A stretch of 42,983 nucleotides of DNA from Candidatus Rokuibacteriota bacterium (GCA_016184125.1 JACPDG010000060.1:1-42983), one strand, 5' to 3'; counted from the stretch's first letter, positions 1 through 11,160 are shown. Numbers and translations: made by a program. The notes: a model not told the origin generated them from the letters alone.

Positions 1-231
1 GCGGGTGCAAGGCCGGCATCCGCGCCAGACCTCCGACGCGCTGGGCGCGGCCGCCTTGCAGCTGGTCCCCGGGCGCTGGCGCTCGCCGCGGATCTCAACG
101 AGGCGCTGGGCTTCTCCTTCGGCAAGGTGAGCCGGCTCTTCCAGACGTTCTTCGGGATCCGGTGGTCACCCGACGAGACCGGTGGACAGTCGGGGGCCGG
201 TTGCAGTGCCTGTGGGTGTTCGTGACCGATC
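1..231 (+). pseudogene. IS66-type transposase remnant, frameshifted, 5' end outside window
   Basis: Three frames have to be stitched together. Frame 2 near base 23 reads RQTSDALGAAALQL. Frame 1 then reads ALALAADLNEALGFSFGKVS. Frame 3 from about 162 reads WTVGGRLQCLWVFVTD, after an SPDET in frame 1. In intact IS66-like transposases these pieces occur in this order in the central region, with more sequence between the second and third, so an internal deletion as well as frameshifts is likely. No terminal inverted repeats are visible and the left part lies outside the window. It cannot encode an active enzyme. The family call comes from motif recall and was not searched. Confidence 0.55.
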
Positions 232-968
232 ATCGGCTGGGACGGCCAGCCGAACACGCGGGTCGGGGTGACGGCGGTGCCGATCGACCACTCGCCCTTG
301 CGACCGCTGCCCGCGGGGCTCACGGCCCCGACGGTCTTTCTGTTCTCGTTCGGGAAGGTGGGGGGCGGGCTCCCGAGCCGCCCGGTGGTGATCGACTATC
401 CGAACACCGTCGGGGCGCTGCCCGGCGAGCGGGTGGATCTCTCACGCAGCATCGCGACCCGTCGGGGAAGCCGACGCTGTTCGTGTACGACAGGCTGAAC
501 CGCGTGACGCACATCGTCGACGCGTTGGGCGGGGTGACGCGCTTCGGGTACGATCCGAACGGGAACCTGCTGGCGGTGACGGACGCGCGGGGGAACATGA
601 CGACGCACAGCTACGACGCGATGGACCGGCTGGCGACCCCGGACGGACCCGGTGGGGGCGACGGAGACGTCCGAGTACGACGGCAACGGCAACCTCACGC
701 GCCACACGGACCGCAAGAGGCAGGTGGCGACGTTCAGCTACGACGCGTTGGACCGGCGCACCACGGCGACGTACATCGATGCGACCGTGAGCTACACCTA
801 CGATCTGTCGGGGCGGCTGGTCGAGGTCACGGACTCCGCAGGCGGGAGCATCTTCAACTGCTCGTCCTTCCGCTTCACCGGTCGAATCGAGCAAGGGCAG
901 AATGAACGACAGCGGACCGGCGCGCGTGAAGCAGCAACTACCACGGTGCCGGGTTTTGCTCTAAGGTG
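232..968 (+). pseudogene. RHS/YD-repeat protein remnant, multiple frameshifts
   Basis: Frame 1 (about 268-460) has a segment with TVFLFSFGKVGGG and VVIDYPNTVGALPG, resembling the pre-repeat region of large RHS-like surface proteins. Frame 3 (about 470-640) carries YD repeats such as YDRLNRVTHIVDALGG, RFGYDPNGNLLAVTDARGN and YDAMDRL. Frame 1 (652-850) continues with EYDGNGNLTRHTDRK, FSYDALDRRTTATY and YTYDLSGRLVEVTDSAGG. The periodic YDxxxR(L/V) pattern is diagnostic of RHS repeats. At least two frame changes and no intact start make this a decayed fragment of a gene normally thousands of bases long. It abuts a transposase remnant, so this looks like an insertion/recombination scar upstream of purB. 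Confidence 0.75.
962..967 (+). promoter_or_regulatory. -10 box of purB, probable leaderless start
   Basis: TAAGGT ends 6 nt before the purB ATG at 974, so transcription starting 6-7 nt after the box would begin at or next to the start codon. No clear -35 is visible. The same geometry recurs upstream of five other operon-first genes in the window. Confidence 0.45.
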
Positions 969-973
969 AGGGC

Positions 974-2271
<1,298 letters not shown>

Positions 2272-2275
<4 letters not shown>

Positions 2276-2547
2276 TGCTTCGGTTCAGGGTCCTCGTGCG
2301 ACTGAAACCCGGCATCCTGGACGTGCAGGGCGCGGCGGTGAAGCGCGCCCTCGACGGGCTCGGCTTCGCCGGCGTGAACGACCTGCGCATCGGCAAGCTG
2401 GTCGAGGTCGACGTCGAGGCGCCCGACGAGACGGTCGGGCGCGCGCGCGTCGAGGAGATGTGCCGGAAGCTCCTGACGAACCCGATCCTCGAGGACTACG
2501 CGATCGAGCTGGTCGGTGACCTTGCCGGGTCGAGACCCGGACGGTAA
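2272..2547 (+). CDS. purS: FGAM synthase subunit PurS
   Basis: Small subunit that bridges PurL and PurQ in the three-part formylglycinamidine ribonucleotide synthase and helps pass ammonia from PurQ to PurL. The product is 91 aa. It begins MMLRFRVLVRLKPGILDVQG, which matches the family opening (V.LK.G.LDPQG), and contains GFAGVNDLRIGKLVEVDV and the CRKLLTNPILEDYAIE end typical of PurS. The start is one of two tandem ATGs (2272 or 2275); the first gives an ATGA overlap with purB, implying coupled translation. Confidence 0.95.
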
Positions 2548-2574
2548 GATGTGTCGGACCGGCACCGGCAGCCC

Positions 2575-2706
2575 GTGAACGGACGTGGTACCCGAGGGGC
2601 GGCCCGGGTTTCCCGGGCCGCCTCCGAGCGCGGGGGCCGGGGGAGTTCGAGGGGGGCGTCAGCCCCCTTCGTGCGATGGTCGGGGGCCATTTCGGGGCCC
2701 CCCATG
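2575..2706. repeat. family A palindromic repeat, divergent copy, purS-purQ gap
   Basis: Starts with CCCGTGAAC like the other copies. It contains a perfect hairpin at 2599-2621 (10-bp stem GCGGCCCGGG, TTT loop), followed by CCTCCGAGCGCGGG as in copies at 22160, 29645, 29749 and 32653. The second half differs: instead of the TCGATAGT module it has two other G/C inverted repeats (GGGGGC-GTCA-GCCCCC near 2655 and GGGGCC-ATTTC-GGGGCCCC near 2685). It sits in a 182-nt gap inside the purine operon and could act as a processing or attenuation hairpin. Confidence 0.7.
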
Positions 2707-2729
2707 ACCAAGAGGAGAGTCCCGATCCC

Positions 2730-3443
2730 ATGAGATTCGGCGTCGTCGTCTTTCCGGGCACCTGGAGCGACTGCGACTTCCATCACGTGATCTCCGAGGT
2801 CCTGCACCAGCCGGTGAAGTACATCTGGCACCGCGACCGGGATCTCTCGTCGGTGGACTGCGTGATCCTGCCCGGCGGCTTCTCGTACGGCGACTACCTG
2901 CGGGCAGGCGCGATCGCGGGGCGCTCGCCCGTCGTCGAGGCGCTGCCGGAGCTCGTCGCGCGCGGTGGTTTCGTGCTCGGCTCCTGCAACGGCTTCCAGA
3001 TCCTCTGCGAGGCGGGGCTCCTGCCCGGTGCGCTGATGCGCAACGAGTGCCTCCAGTACCGGTGTCAATCGACGTACCTCTCGACGGAGAACGTCGACAC
3101 CGCGTTCACGCGGATGCTCCGACCGGGGCAGATCCTGGCCATGCCGATCTCGCACGGTGAGGGCAAGTACGTCGCCGACCGGGCGACCCTCGATCGGATC
3201 CGGGCCAACGGGCAGCTCGTGTTCCGCTACGTCACCGCCGATGGACAGGCCACGAAGGCGGCGAATCCGAACGGCTCCGTGGACAACATCGCGGGGATCA
3301 TGAACGAGGAGGGGACCGTGCTCGGGCTGATGCCGCATCCCGAGCGCGCCGCGGAAGCAGCGATGGGCGGCACCGACGGGCTGCTCCTCCTCCAGAGTCT
3401 GGCGGGAAGCCTCGTCGAGGACGGCGGCTTCCTCAAGCGGTAG
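2730..3443 (+). CDS. purQ: FGAM synthase glutaminase subunit PurQ
   Basis: Class I glutamine amidotransferase supplying ammonia to PurL. The product is 237 aa, a normal length. Visible motifs are MRFGVVVFPGTWSDCD, the oxyanion region PGGFSYGDYLRAGAIA, the nucleophile elbow GSCNGFQIL (Cys about residue 86) and the C-terminal catalytic HPERA. The ATG at 2730 is preceded by AAGAGGAGAG, a good ribosome site about 10 nt upstream, and directly follows the repeat in the gap. The gene ends 5 nt before the presumed purL start. Confidence 0.96.
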   Translation: MRFGVVVFPGTWSDCDFHHVISEVLHQPVKYIWHRDRDLSSVDCVILPGGFSYGDYLRAGAIAGRSPVVEALPELVARGGFVLGSCNGFQILCEAGLLPGALMRNECLQYRCQSTYLSTENVDTAFTRMLRPGQILAMPISHGEGKYVADRATLDRIRANGQLVFRYVTADGQATKAANPNGSVDNIAGIMNEEGTVLGLMPHPERAAEAAMGGTDGLLLLQSLAGSLVEDGGFLKR

Positions 3444-3448
3444 CCATC

Positions 3449-5651
3449 CTGAGCGCGACCGAGCCGAAGGTCACGCTCGAGCTCGCGAAGAGCCTGGGGC
3501 TCACCGCGGACGAGTACGACCTCATCATCGCGCGACTCGGTCGCGAGCCGTCGTACCCGGAGCTCGGCCTCTTCTCGGCGCTCTGGTCGGAGCACTGCGC
3601 GTACAAGCATTCGCGCGTGTTCCTGACGCGGCTGCCGCAGACCGGGCCGCGCGTCCTCCAGGGACCGGGCGAGAACGCCGGCGCCATCGACGTGGGCGAC
3701 GGGTGGGCGGTCGTCTTCAAGATGGAGAGCCACAACCACCCGTCCTTCCTCGAGCCGTTCCAGGGCGCCGCCACCGGGGTGGGCGGCATCCTGCGCGACA
3801 TCTTCACGATGGGGGCGAGGCCGATCGCGCTGCTGGACTCGCTCAGGTTCGGCGACCTCGATCCGAGGACACGGCACCTCGTGCACGGCGTCGTGTCCGG
3901 CATCAGCTGGTACGGCAACTGTTTCGGGTGCCCGACCGTCGGTGGCGAGATCGCGTTCGCGCCCGAGTACGCCGGCAATCCGCTCGTCAACGTCATGTGC
4001 GTCGGTCTGGTGCGCGGGGATCGCATCTTCCGCGCGCGCGCCGAGGGTGTCGGCAACCCGGTGTTCTACGTCGGGAACAAGACCGGACGCGACGGCATCC
4101 ACGGCGCGACGATGGCGTCCGCGACGTTCGACGAGCACGCGGAGGAGCGCCGCCCGACCGTGCAGGTCGGCGATCCCTTCACCGAGAAGCTGTTGCTCGA
4201 GGCGTGCCTGGAGGCGATGGCGACGGGGGCCGTCGTCGGCATCCAGGACATGGGCGCAGCGGGGCTCGCGTGCTGCACCTCCGAGATGCCCGCGCGCGCG
4301 GGGACCGGGATGGACGTCGAGCTCTCGCGCGTGCCGAGACGCGAGACGCACATGACGCCCTACGAGCTGCTGCTGTCCGAGTCTCAGGAGCGGATGCTGC
4401 TCGTCGTCGCGCGCGGTCGCGAGGACGAGATCAAGCGCATCTTCGCCAAGTGGGAGCTCGACGCCGTCGAGATCGGCCGGGTCACGGACGACCGGTTGCT
4501 CACGGTGCGGCTCGACGGCGAGGTCGTGGCGCGGGTGCCGGTCGACGCGCTGGCTGAAGGGCCTCGGTACGAGAAGCCGACGCGCGAGCCCGAGGCGCTG
4601 GCGGCCCTCCGGGCGTGGGATCCGCGGAGCCTGCCGGAGCCGAGCGACTACGGCCAGACGCTCGTGGATCTCCTGGCCTCGCCGACGATCGCGTCGAAGG
4701 CGTGGGCGTTCCGCCAGTACGATCAGCAGGTCGGGCTCAACACGCTCGTGCTCCCCGGCTCGGACGCGGCGGTCCTCCGCATCAAGGGCACGCAGCGCGC
4801 CATCGCGGTCGCCACGGACGGCAACGGCCGTCACGTGCTCCTCGATCCCCGGCGTGGCGCGGCCATGGCGGTGTGCGAGGCGGCGCGCAACGTCTCGTGC
4901 GCGGGAGCGCGGCCGGCCGGGGTCACGGACTGCATGAACTTCGGCTCGCCGGAGCGGCCGGAGATCCTCTGGCAGTTCGCCGAGGCGATCGACGGCATCG
5001 CGGAGGCGTGCCGCGCGCTGGACATGCCCGTCGTCGGCGGCAACGTTTCCTTCTACAATGAGACCAGTGGGCACGCGATCCTCCCGACGCCGATCATCGG
5101 GGTCGTCGGTGTGCTGGACGACGCCGAGCGGCTGGCGACGCAGCCCTTCAAGTCGCCGGGGCATCGCATCGCCTTGCTGGGCCCCGGGGCCGTGAGCATC
5201 GGCGGCAGCGAGTACCTGTGGCTCCGGGCTCGCCGCGTGGCCGGGGCGCTTGCGCCGCTCGACCTCGGGCTCGAGCGTCGCGTCCAGGCGGCCGTGCAGG
5301 GAGCGATCGGCGCGGACCTGGTGACCGCTGCGCACGACGTGTCGGATGGCGGCCTCGCGGTCGCGCTCGCCGAGTGCTGCGTGACGGGACGCGGCGAGCC
5401 GGTCGGGTGCGATGTGTCCCTGGAGGCGACCGGGCGCACGGACGAGGTGCTCTTCGGCGAGGGGCCGTCGCGCGTGGTGGTGACCGTGGAGGCGGGACGC
5501 GCGCGCGAGTTCGAGGCGCTCATGGCGGAGTCGGCGATCCCCTGGCGATGGATCGGGACGACGGGAGGCGCGCGCCTTCGTGTCGGCCTCGGCGAGACGA
5601 CGGTGATCGACGTGGATCTGGACCGGATCGGACACGCGTGGAGGAGCGGCT

Positions 5652-5671
<20 letters not shown>
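3449..5671 (+). CDS. purL: FGAM synthase subunit PurL, apparently non-AUG start
   Basis: ATP-dependent synthetase subunit converting FGAR to FGAM with PurS and PurQ. The product of about 740 aa matches the small PurL type. Family-conserved N-terminal sequence ([19 protein letters not shown] and [15 protein letters not shown]) is encoded upstream of the first GTG at 3617, so that GTG cannot be the true start. No in-frame ATG, GTG or TTG exists between purQ and this region; CTG at 3449 (or ATC at 3446), 5 nt after the purQ stop, is the most plausible start, perhaps with translational coupling. Later motifs include [29 protein letters not shown] and the second AIRS-like half ([22 protein letters not shown]). 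Confidence 0.93.
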
Positions 5672-7064
<1,393 letters not shown>

Positions 7065-7067
7065 CCG

Positions 7068-7292
7068 ATGCGGCCGCTGACCTGCCGCGACGCCGGCGTC
7101 GACATCGATGCCGGGGACGAGAGCGTCCGGAGAATCGCGCCGCTCGCGAGACGCACCGCGCGCCCCGAGGTGCTCGGCGGCATCGGTGCGTTCGCCGCGT
7201 TCGCCCGCGTGAACGACCTGCTCGTGCACGGGGCCGAGCCGCTCGACTTCCTCGACGACATCGGGACCCGCGGCGTCGAGATCGTCGCGTGA
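7068..7292 (+). pseudogene. purM: purM (AIR synthase) remnant with internal deletions
   Basis: The 74-residue frame opens like Pur[15 protein letters not shown] [18 protein letters not shown], then [14 protein letters not shown]. It then jumps straight to [19 protein letters not shown], which in intact PurM (about 340 aa) lies some 30 residues further on, after the DGVGTKL nucleotide-binding segment that is missing here. It stops after [10 protein letters not shown], so the whole C-terminal domain is absent. Position between purF and purN is the usual place of purM. The product cannot be a working enzyme; either purM is elsewhere or the locus is misassembled. Confidence 0.8.
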
Positions 7293-7309
7293 CGCGCATC
7301 GTCGGCGCC

Positions 7310-7927
7310 ATGGGCGAGCGACTGGCGGTCGCCGTGCTCGCGTCCGGGCGCGGCTCCAACCTCCGCGCGATCCTCGATGCCGCCCGGGGCGATTTCCCCG
7401 CGCGCGTCGTGCTGGTCGTTTCGGATCGCGACCACGCCCTCGCCCTGCAGCACGCCGAGCGCGCGGGCGTGCGCGCCGTGTGCCTCGATCCCAAGGGCTT
7501 CCCCGATCGGGCCGCGTTCGACGCCGCCCTCGGGGACCTCGTCGATGCGGCCGGCGCTCGGCTCGTGTGCCTCGCGGGCTACATGCGGCTCCTCGGACGC
7601 GCGTTCGTCCGGCGGTTCGAGGGACGGATCATGAACATCCACCCGGCGCTGCTGCCCGCGTTTCCAGGACTCCACGCGCAGCGGCAGGCGCTGGACTACG
7701 GCGTCAAGATCGCCGGTGCGACGGTCCACTTCGTCGACGAAGGGGTCGACACCGGACCGATCATCCTTCAGTCGAGCGTCCCGGTGCTCGACGACGACAC
7801 GGAGGAGGCCTTGTCGAACCGCATCCTGGTCGAGGAGCACCGTCTGTACCCGGAGGCGATCCGTCTCTTCGCGCTCGCGCGCCTGACGATCGACGGGCGT
7901 CGCGTGCGGATCGCGCGCGCGTCATGA
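7310..7927 (+). CDS. purN: phosphoribosylglycinamide formyltransferase PurN
   Basis: Transfers a formyl group from 10-formyl-THF to GAR. The 205-residue product begins MGERLAVAVLASGRGSNLRA, the family opening with the phosphate-binding GRGSN. It has the catalytic Asn/His motif MNIHPALLPAFPGLHAQ and the DEGVDTGPII segment with the catalytic Asp. An in-frame GTG at 7289 overlapping the purM-remnant stop (GTGA) would add seven residues; ATG at 7310 fits family length better. The stop overlaps the purH ATG as ATGA. Confidence 0.95.
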   Translation: MGERLAVAVLASGRGSNLRAILDAARGDFPARVVLVVSDRDHALALQHAERAGVRAVCLDPKGFPDRAAFDAALGDLVDAAGARLVCLAGYMRLLGRAFVRRFEGRIMNIHPALLPAFPGLHAQRQALDYGVKIAGATVHFVDEGVDTGPIILQSSVPVLDDDTEEALSNRILVEEHRLYPEAIRLFALARLTIDGRRVRIARAS

Positions 7928-9555
7928 AGATCCGGCGCGCGCTCGTCAGCGTGCACGACAAGACCGGCGTCGTCGACCTGTGCCGGGTGCTCGCCGACCT
8001 CGGCGCCGAGCTCCTGTCGACGGGCGGCACCGCGAAGCTGCTGCGTGAATCCGGCGTGCACGTCCGCGACGTCGCGGACGTGACCGGCTTTCCCGAGATG
8101 ATGGACGGCCGAGTCAAGACCCTCCATCCCAAGATCCACGGCGGCATCCTGGCGCGGCGCGATCGCGCCGACCATCTGGAGGCGCTCGACCGGTACGGGA
8201 TCCCGCCGATCGATCTCGTCGTCGTCGCGCTCTACCCGTTCGAGGAGACGGTCGCCCGGCCCGGCGTGACGCTCGAGGAAGCGATCGAGCAGATCGACAT
8301 CGGGGGCCCGGCGATGATCCGCGCGGCGGCGAAGAACCACGGCGCCGTCGCCGTCGTGACGCATCCCTCGCAGTACGCCGCCGTCGTCGCGGAGCTCGGC
8401 GGGACGGGCGGGCTCGGCGACGCGACGCGGGCGCGGCTCGCGCGCGAGGCGTTCGCGCGGACGTCGGCATACGACGCGGCCATTGCAAACTACCTCGGAG
8501 GGGGGCTACGAACCTCGGAGGGGGGCTCCGCCCCCCTTCCGAACCTCCCCCCGCTCGATTGCGCCGGCAAAGCCGGCGCTCGAACGGAGATGTTTCCAAC
8601 CCGCCTGCAGCTCGATCTCGCTCGGGCGGCTGAGCTTCGGTATGGCGAGAACCCGCATCAACGCGCGGCATTCTACCGCCCCTTCGGCGAGGCTCCGGTC
8701 GGGATCGGCGCCGCGAAGCAACTCCATGGGCCGGAGCTCGGCTACAACAACTTGCTGGACTTTTCGGCAGCGCTCGGGCTGCTGCTGGAATTCGACGACC
8801 CTGCCGCGGTCGTCATCAAGCACACGAATCCCTGTGGCGCGGCCATCGGGGCGAGCGCCGGCGAGGCGATGGTGAAGGCCAAGGCCTCGGATCCCGTCTC
8901 CATCTACGGCGGGATCATCGGGGTGAACCGGCCACTCGACCTGGCCGTGGTCCGGGCGCTGGCCGGCATCTTCGTGGAGATCCTGTTCGCCCCCGCCTTC
9001 GTGCCCGACGCCCTCGACGAGCTGCGGCGGACCAAGAAGAAGTGCCGCGTGTTCGAGGTGCCGTGCGACCGGCGGTCGCTGGCGGAAGACCTCGTGGAGT
9101 ATCGGAGCGTGCTCGGTGGCCTGATGGCGCAGTCGCCCGACCTCGTCGATCTCGACGACGCCGCGCTCAGGCTCGTGTCGAAGCGCGCGCCGACGTCCCA
9201 GGAGCGCGAGGCGCTCAGGTTCGCCTGGCGCGTGGCCAAGCACGTCAAGTCGAACGCGATCGTGCTGACGGCGCGCGACCAGGTGGTCGGCGTCGGCGCC
9301 GGTCAGATGAACCGGGTCGATTCGGCGCGGCTCGCGGTCATGCGCGCGCGCGAGGCGGGACTGCCGACGGAGGGCAGCGTGTGCGCGTCGGACGCGTTCT
9401 TCCCGTTCCGCGACGGCCTGGACGTGGTCGCCGAGGCCGGCGCGACGGCGGTCATCCAGCCCGGCGGGTCGCTGCGGGACGAGGAGGTCATCGCCGCGGC
9501 CGACGGGCACGGGATGGCGATGCTCGCGACCGGCATTCGACACTTCCGGCATTGA
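7924..9555 (+). CDS. purH: bifunctional PurH with a repeat-encoded insert
   Basis: Performs the last two IMP steps: AICAR formylation (C-terminal domain) and IMP cyclisation (N-terminal MGS-like domain). The product is 543 aa. Visible are [44 protein letters not shown], then [27 protein letters not shown] and the end [11 protein letters not shown]. Between YDAAIANYL and [13 protein letters not shown] (about residues 191-221) lies a foreign stretch rich in Gly/Pro/Ser containing [11 protein letters not shown]. It is encoded by a GC-rich palindromic repeat (8492-8588) and keeps frame. It falls in the linker between the two domains, where an insertion could be tolerated. Confidence 0.95.
   Translation: MKIRRALVSVHDKTGVVDLCRVLADLGAELLSTGGTAKLLRESGVHVRDVADVTGFPEMMDGRVKTLHPKIHGGILARRDRADHLEALDRYGIPPIDLVVVALYPFEETVARPGVTLEEAIEQIDIGGPAMIRAAAKNHGAVAVVTHPSQYAAVVAELGGTGGLGDATRARLAREAFARTSAYDAAIANYLGGGLRTSEGGSAPLPNLPPLDCAGKAGARTEMFPTRLQLDLARAAELRYGENPHQRAAFYRPFGEAPVGIGAAKQLHGPELGYNNLLDFSAALGLLLEFDDPAAVVIKHTNPCGAAIGASAGEAMVKAKASDPVSIYGGIIGVNRPLDLAVVRALAGIFVEILFAPAFVPDALDELRRTKKKCRVFEVPCDRRSLAEDLVEYRSVLGGLMAQSPDLVDLDDAALRLVSKRAPTSQEREALRFAWRVAKHVKSNAIVLTARDQVVGVGAGQMNRVDSARLAVMRAREAGLPTEGSVCASDAFFPFRDGLDVVAEAGATAVIQPGGSLRDEEVIAAADGHGMAMLATGIRHFRH
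8492..8588. repeat. family B palindromic repeat inside purH
   Basis: Contains CCTCGGAGGGGGGCT twice in tandem, a G6/C6 inverted repeat around CTCCG, ACCTCCCCCCG, and a perfect 8-bp hairpin (GCGCCGGC, AAA loop) at 8561-8579. The same modules in the same order occur at 14030-14117 outside any gene. In purH the element is read through without stop, in the frame giving DCAGKAGAR; the intergenic copy in the corresponding frame gives DCAGEAGAR. Confidence 0.85.
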
Positions 9556-9573
9556 GTGGGTGGGGCGAGGCAC

Positions 9574-9579
9574 TAAGAT
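9574..9579 (+). promoter_or_regulatory. -10 box of the MerR/TPR gene, probable leaderless start
   Basis: TAAGAT ends 7 nt before GTG 9587. This supports 9587 over the upstream in-frame GTG at 9560 and suggests the MerR/TPR gene starts a transcript separate from purH. Confidence 0.4.
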
Positions 9580-9586
9580 AGGCGCC

Positions 9587-10486
9587 GTGGACGGGTCGCC
9601 GAAGCGCATCTACGGCCTCCGCGAGATCGTGCGCATCCTGGCGCTGACGCCCAGGCGCACGGGCCAGCTCAAGCGCCTCGGACTGCTCCACGGCGACGCG
9701 GGCTACACGTTCCGCGACCTGCTCTCCCTCCGTGCCGCCAACGCGCTGCTCGACGCGGGCGCGACGGTCCGGCAGCTTCGGCAGGCGCTCACGTCGCTCC
9801 CGCACCTGGACAAGACGGTCGAGTCGCCGCTCGCTGAAGTGCGCTTCGTGCTCGATGGCCAGCGGCTGCTCGCGCAGTCCGACCGCGTGAGGTTCGACCC
9901 ACGCACGGGTCAGACCGTGCTGGATCTCGACGCGGCCGCGCTGGAGAAGGCCGCGGACGCCACGCTCGTGACCGGGCTGGTGCGTCCGCTGTCGCCGCCC
10001 GCCGAGCAGGCGGAGACGTGGTTCGAGCGCGCCAGCGAGTGGGAGGCGGATCCGGCGCAGTGGGACGACGCCATCGACGCGTACCGGCGCGTGGTGGCGC
10101 TCGATCCGACCTATGCCGCCGCCTGGAACAACACCGGGCTGCTGCTGCACCGCATGGGGCGGTACGAGGAGGCGCGCGGCGCGTACGCCGAAGCGCTCCG
10201 GCAGGACGCGCGCTGCTGCGAGGCGGCGTACAACCTGGGCTCGCTCTGCGAAGATCTGAGCGACCTCGACGCCGCGATCCGGCATTACCGCCTGGCGCTC
10301 GCGATCGCGCCGGACTACGCGGACGCGCACTTCAACCTCGCTGCCGCGCTCGCACGCGCCGGCCGCAGCGCCGAGGCTGGGCCCCACTGGCAGCGGTACC
10401 TCGAGCTGGACGCGTCGAGCCCGTGGGCGCGCATCGCGCGCACGCACCTCGAGGTCGTCGAGCCCGAGACGGGCAAGCCCGAATGA
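9587..10486 (+). CDS. MerR-type HTH fused to TPR repeats
   Basis: The product is 299 aa from GTG 9587. The N-terminus (SPKRIYGLREIVRILALTP, GLLHGDAGYTFRDLLSLR, LLDAGATVRQLRQAL) is a MerR-like winged helix, normally a DNA-binding module. After a linker it has about three TPR units (AIDAYRRVVALDPTYAAAWN, RYEEARGAYAEALRQDARCC, AIRHYRLALAIAPDYADAHF), a protein-interaction scaffold. Known MerR regulators have C-terminal effector-binding or dimerisation helices; here TPRs occupy that place. It lies between purH and the purD remnant, whose ATG overlaps its stop. A role in regulating neighbouring genes is a guess; no operator was identified. Confidence 0.85.
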   Translation: MDGSPKRIYGLREIVRILALTPRRTGQLKRLGLLHGDAGYTFRDLLSLRAANALLDAGATVRQLRQALTSLPHLDKTVESPLAEVRFVLDGQRLLAQSDRVRFDPRTGQTVLDLDAAALEKAADATLVTGLVRPLSPPAEQAETWFERASEWEADPAQWDDAIDAYRRVVALDPTYAAAWNNTGLLLHRMGRYEEARGAYAEALRQDARCCEAAYNLGSLCEDLSDLDAAIRHYRLALAIAPDYADAHFNLAAALARAGRSAEAGPHWQRYLELDASSPWARIARTHLEVVEPETGKPE

Positions 10487-10632
10487 GGCTGCTCATGGTC
10501 GGCGGTGGCGGGCGCGAGCACGCGCTCGCGTTGCCGCTGGCGCGCAGCCGGAGGGTCGACGCGCTCTTCGCGGCACCCGGCAACCCGGGCATCGCGAAGC
10601 TCGGGATCTCCGTGCCGCAATGTCCCCGTTAA
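10483..10632 (+). pseudogene. purD: purD (GAR synthetase) N-terminal remnant
   Basis: The 49-residue frame MRLLMVGGGGREHALALPLA continues to LFAAPGNPGIAKLG and is the unmistakable start of PurD, including the GGGGREHA loop. After about 43 residues it ends SVPQCPR-stop, whereas PurD has about 420 residues. The ATP-grasp and C-terminal domains are absent. The start overlaps the upstream gene (ATGA), so the front junction is intact. The stop TAA is part of the AAGGAGG ribosome site of purE, so the deletion runs exactly up to the purE leader. Confidence 0.85.
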
Positions 10633-10644
10633 GGAGGCAAGACG

Positions 10645-11160
10645 TTGGAGCGACCGGTGAGGGTGGGCATCGTGATCGGCAGCGACTCGGATCTCGAGGT
10701 CGTGCTCGAGACCGTGAAGGTGCTCGACGCGCTCGACATCGGGTCGGAGGTCGTCGTCGCATCGGCGCACCGGACTCCACGGCGGACGGAGGAGTACGCG
10801 TCGACCGCCGCGTCGCGCGGCCTCGGTGTGCTGATCGGCGCCGCCGGCGGCGCGGCCGCGCTGCCGGGCGTGCTCGCGGCGCTCACGTCGCTCCCGGTGA
10901 TCGGTGTGCCGATCGCGGCCACTCCGCTGGGCGGGATGGACGCGCTGCTCTCCATCGTCCAGATGCCTCCCGGCGTGCCCGTGGCCACCGTCGCGATCGG
11001 GACGTGGGGCGCCCGCAACGCCGGCATCCTCGCCGCCCAGATCCTCGCGGTCGGTGACCTGGAGCTGCGCGACCGCCTCGCGGCGTACCGCAAGCGGATG
11101 GGCGACGAGGTGGAGGAGCGCGCCCGGCTCGTCGCGGAGCAGCTGCGCGCTCGCTCCTGA
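10645..11160 (+). CDS. purE: N5-CAIR mutase PurE (class I)
   Basis: Interconverts N5-CAIR and CAIR in purine synthesis. The product is 171 aa. VRVGIVIGSDSDLEVV and SAHRTPRRTEEYA are the class I PurE signatures, followed by GAAGGAAALPGVLAALTSLP and GVPVATVAIGTWGARNAGILA, the conserved C-terminal glycine-rich and alanine-rich region. The start is TTG at 10645, 7 nt after a perfect AAGGAGG, which decides it over internal codons. No purK follows, so the carboxylation partner must be elsewhere or the organism uses CO2 directly. Confidence 0.95.
   Translation: MERPVRVGIVIGSDSDLEVVLETVKVLDALDIGSEVVVASAHRTPRRTEEYASTAASRGLGVLIGAAGGAAALPGVLAALTSLPVIGVPIAATPLGGMDALLSIVQMPPGVPVATVAIGTWGARNAGILAAQILAVGDLELRDRLAAYRKRMGDEVEERARLVAEQLRARS

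Noticed and set aside
800..973. purine riboswitch or PurR box upstream of purB
   Set aside because: The region is RHS debris up to the -10 box; no conserved purine riboswitch core or palindromic PurR site was seen.
2548..2574. internal purQ promoter (TAAGAT at 2545)
   Set aside because: The box overlaps the purS stop, has no -35 and a long leader through a strong hairpin; too weak to list.
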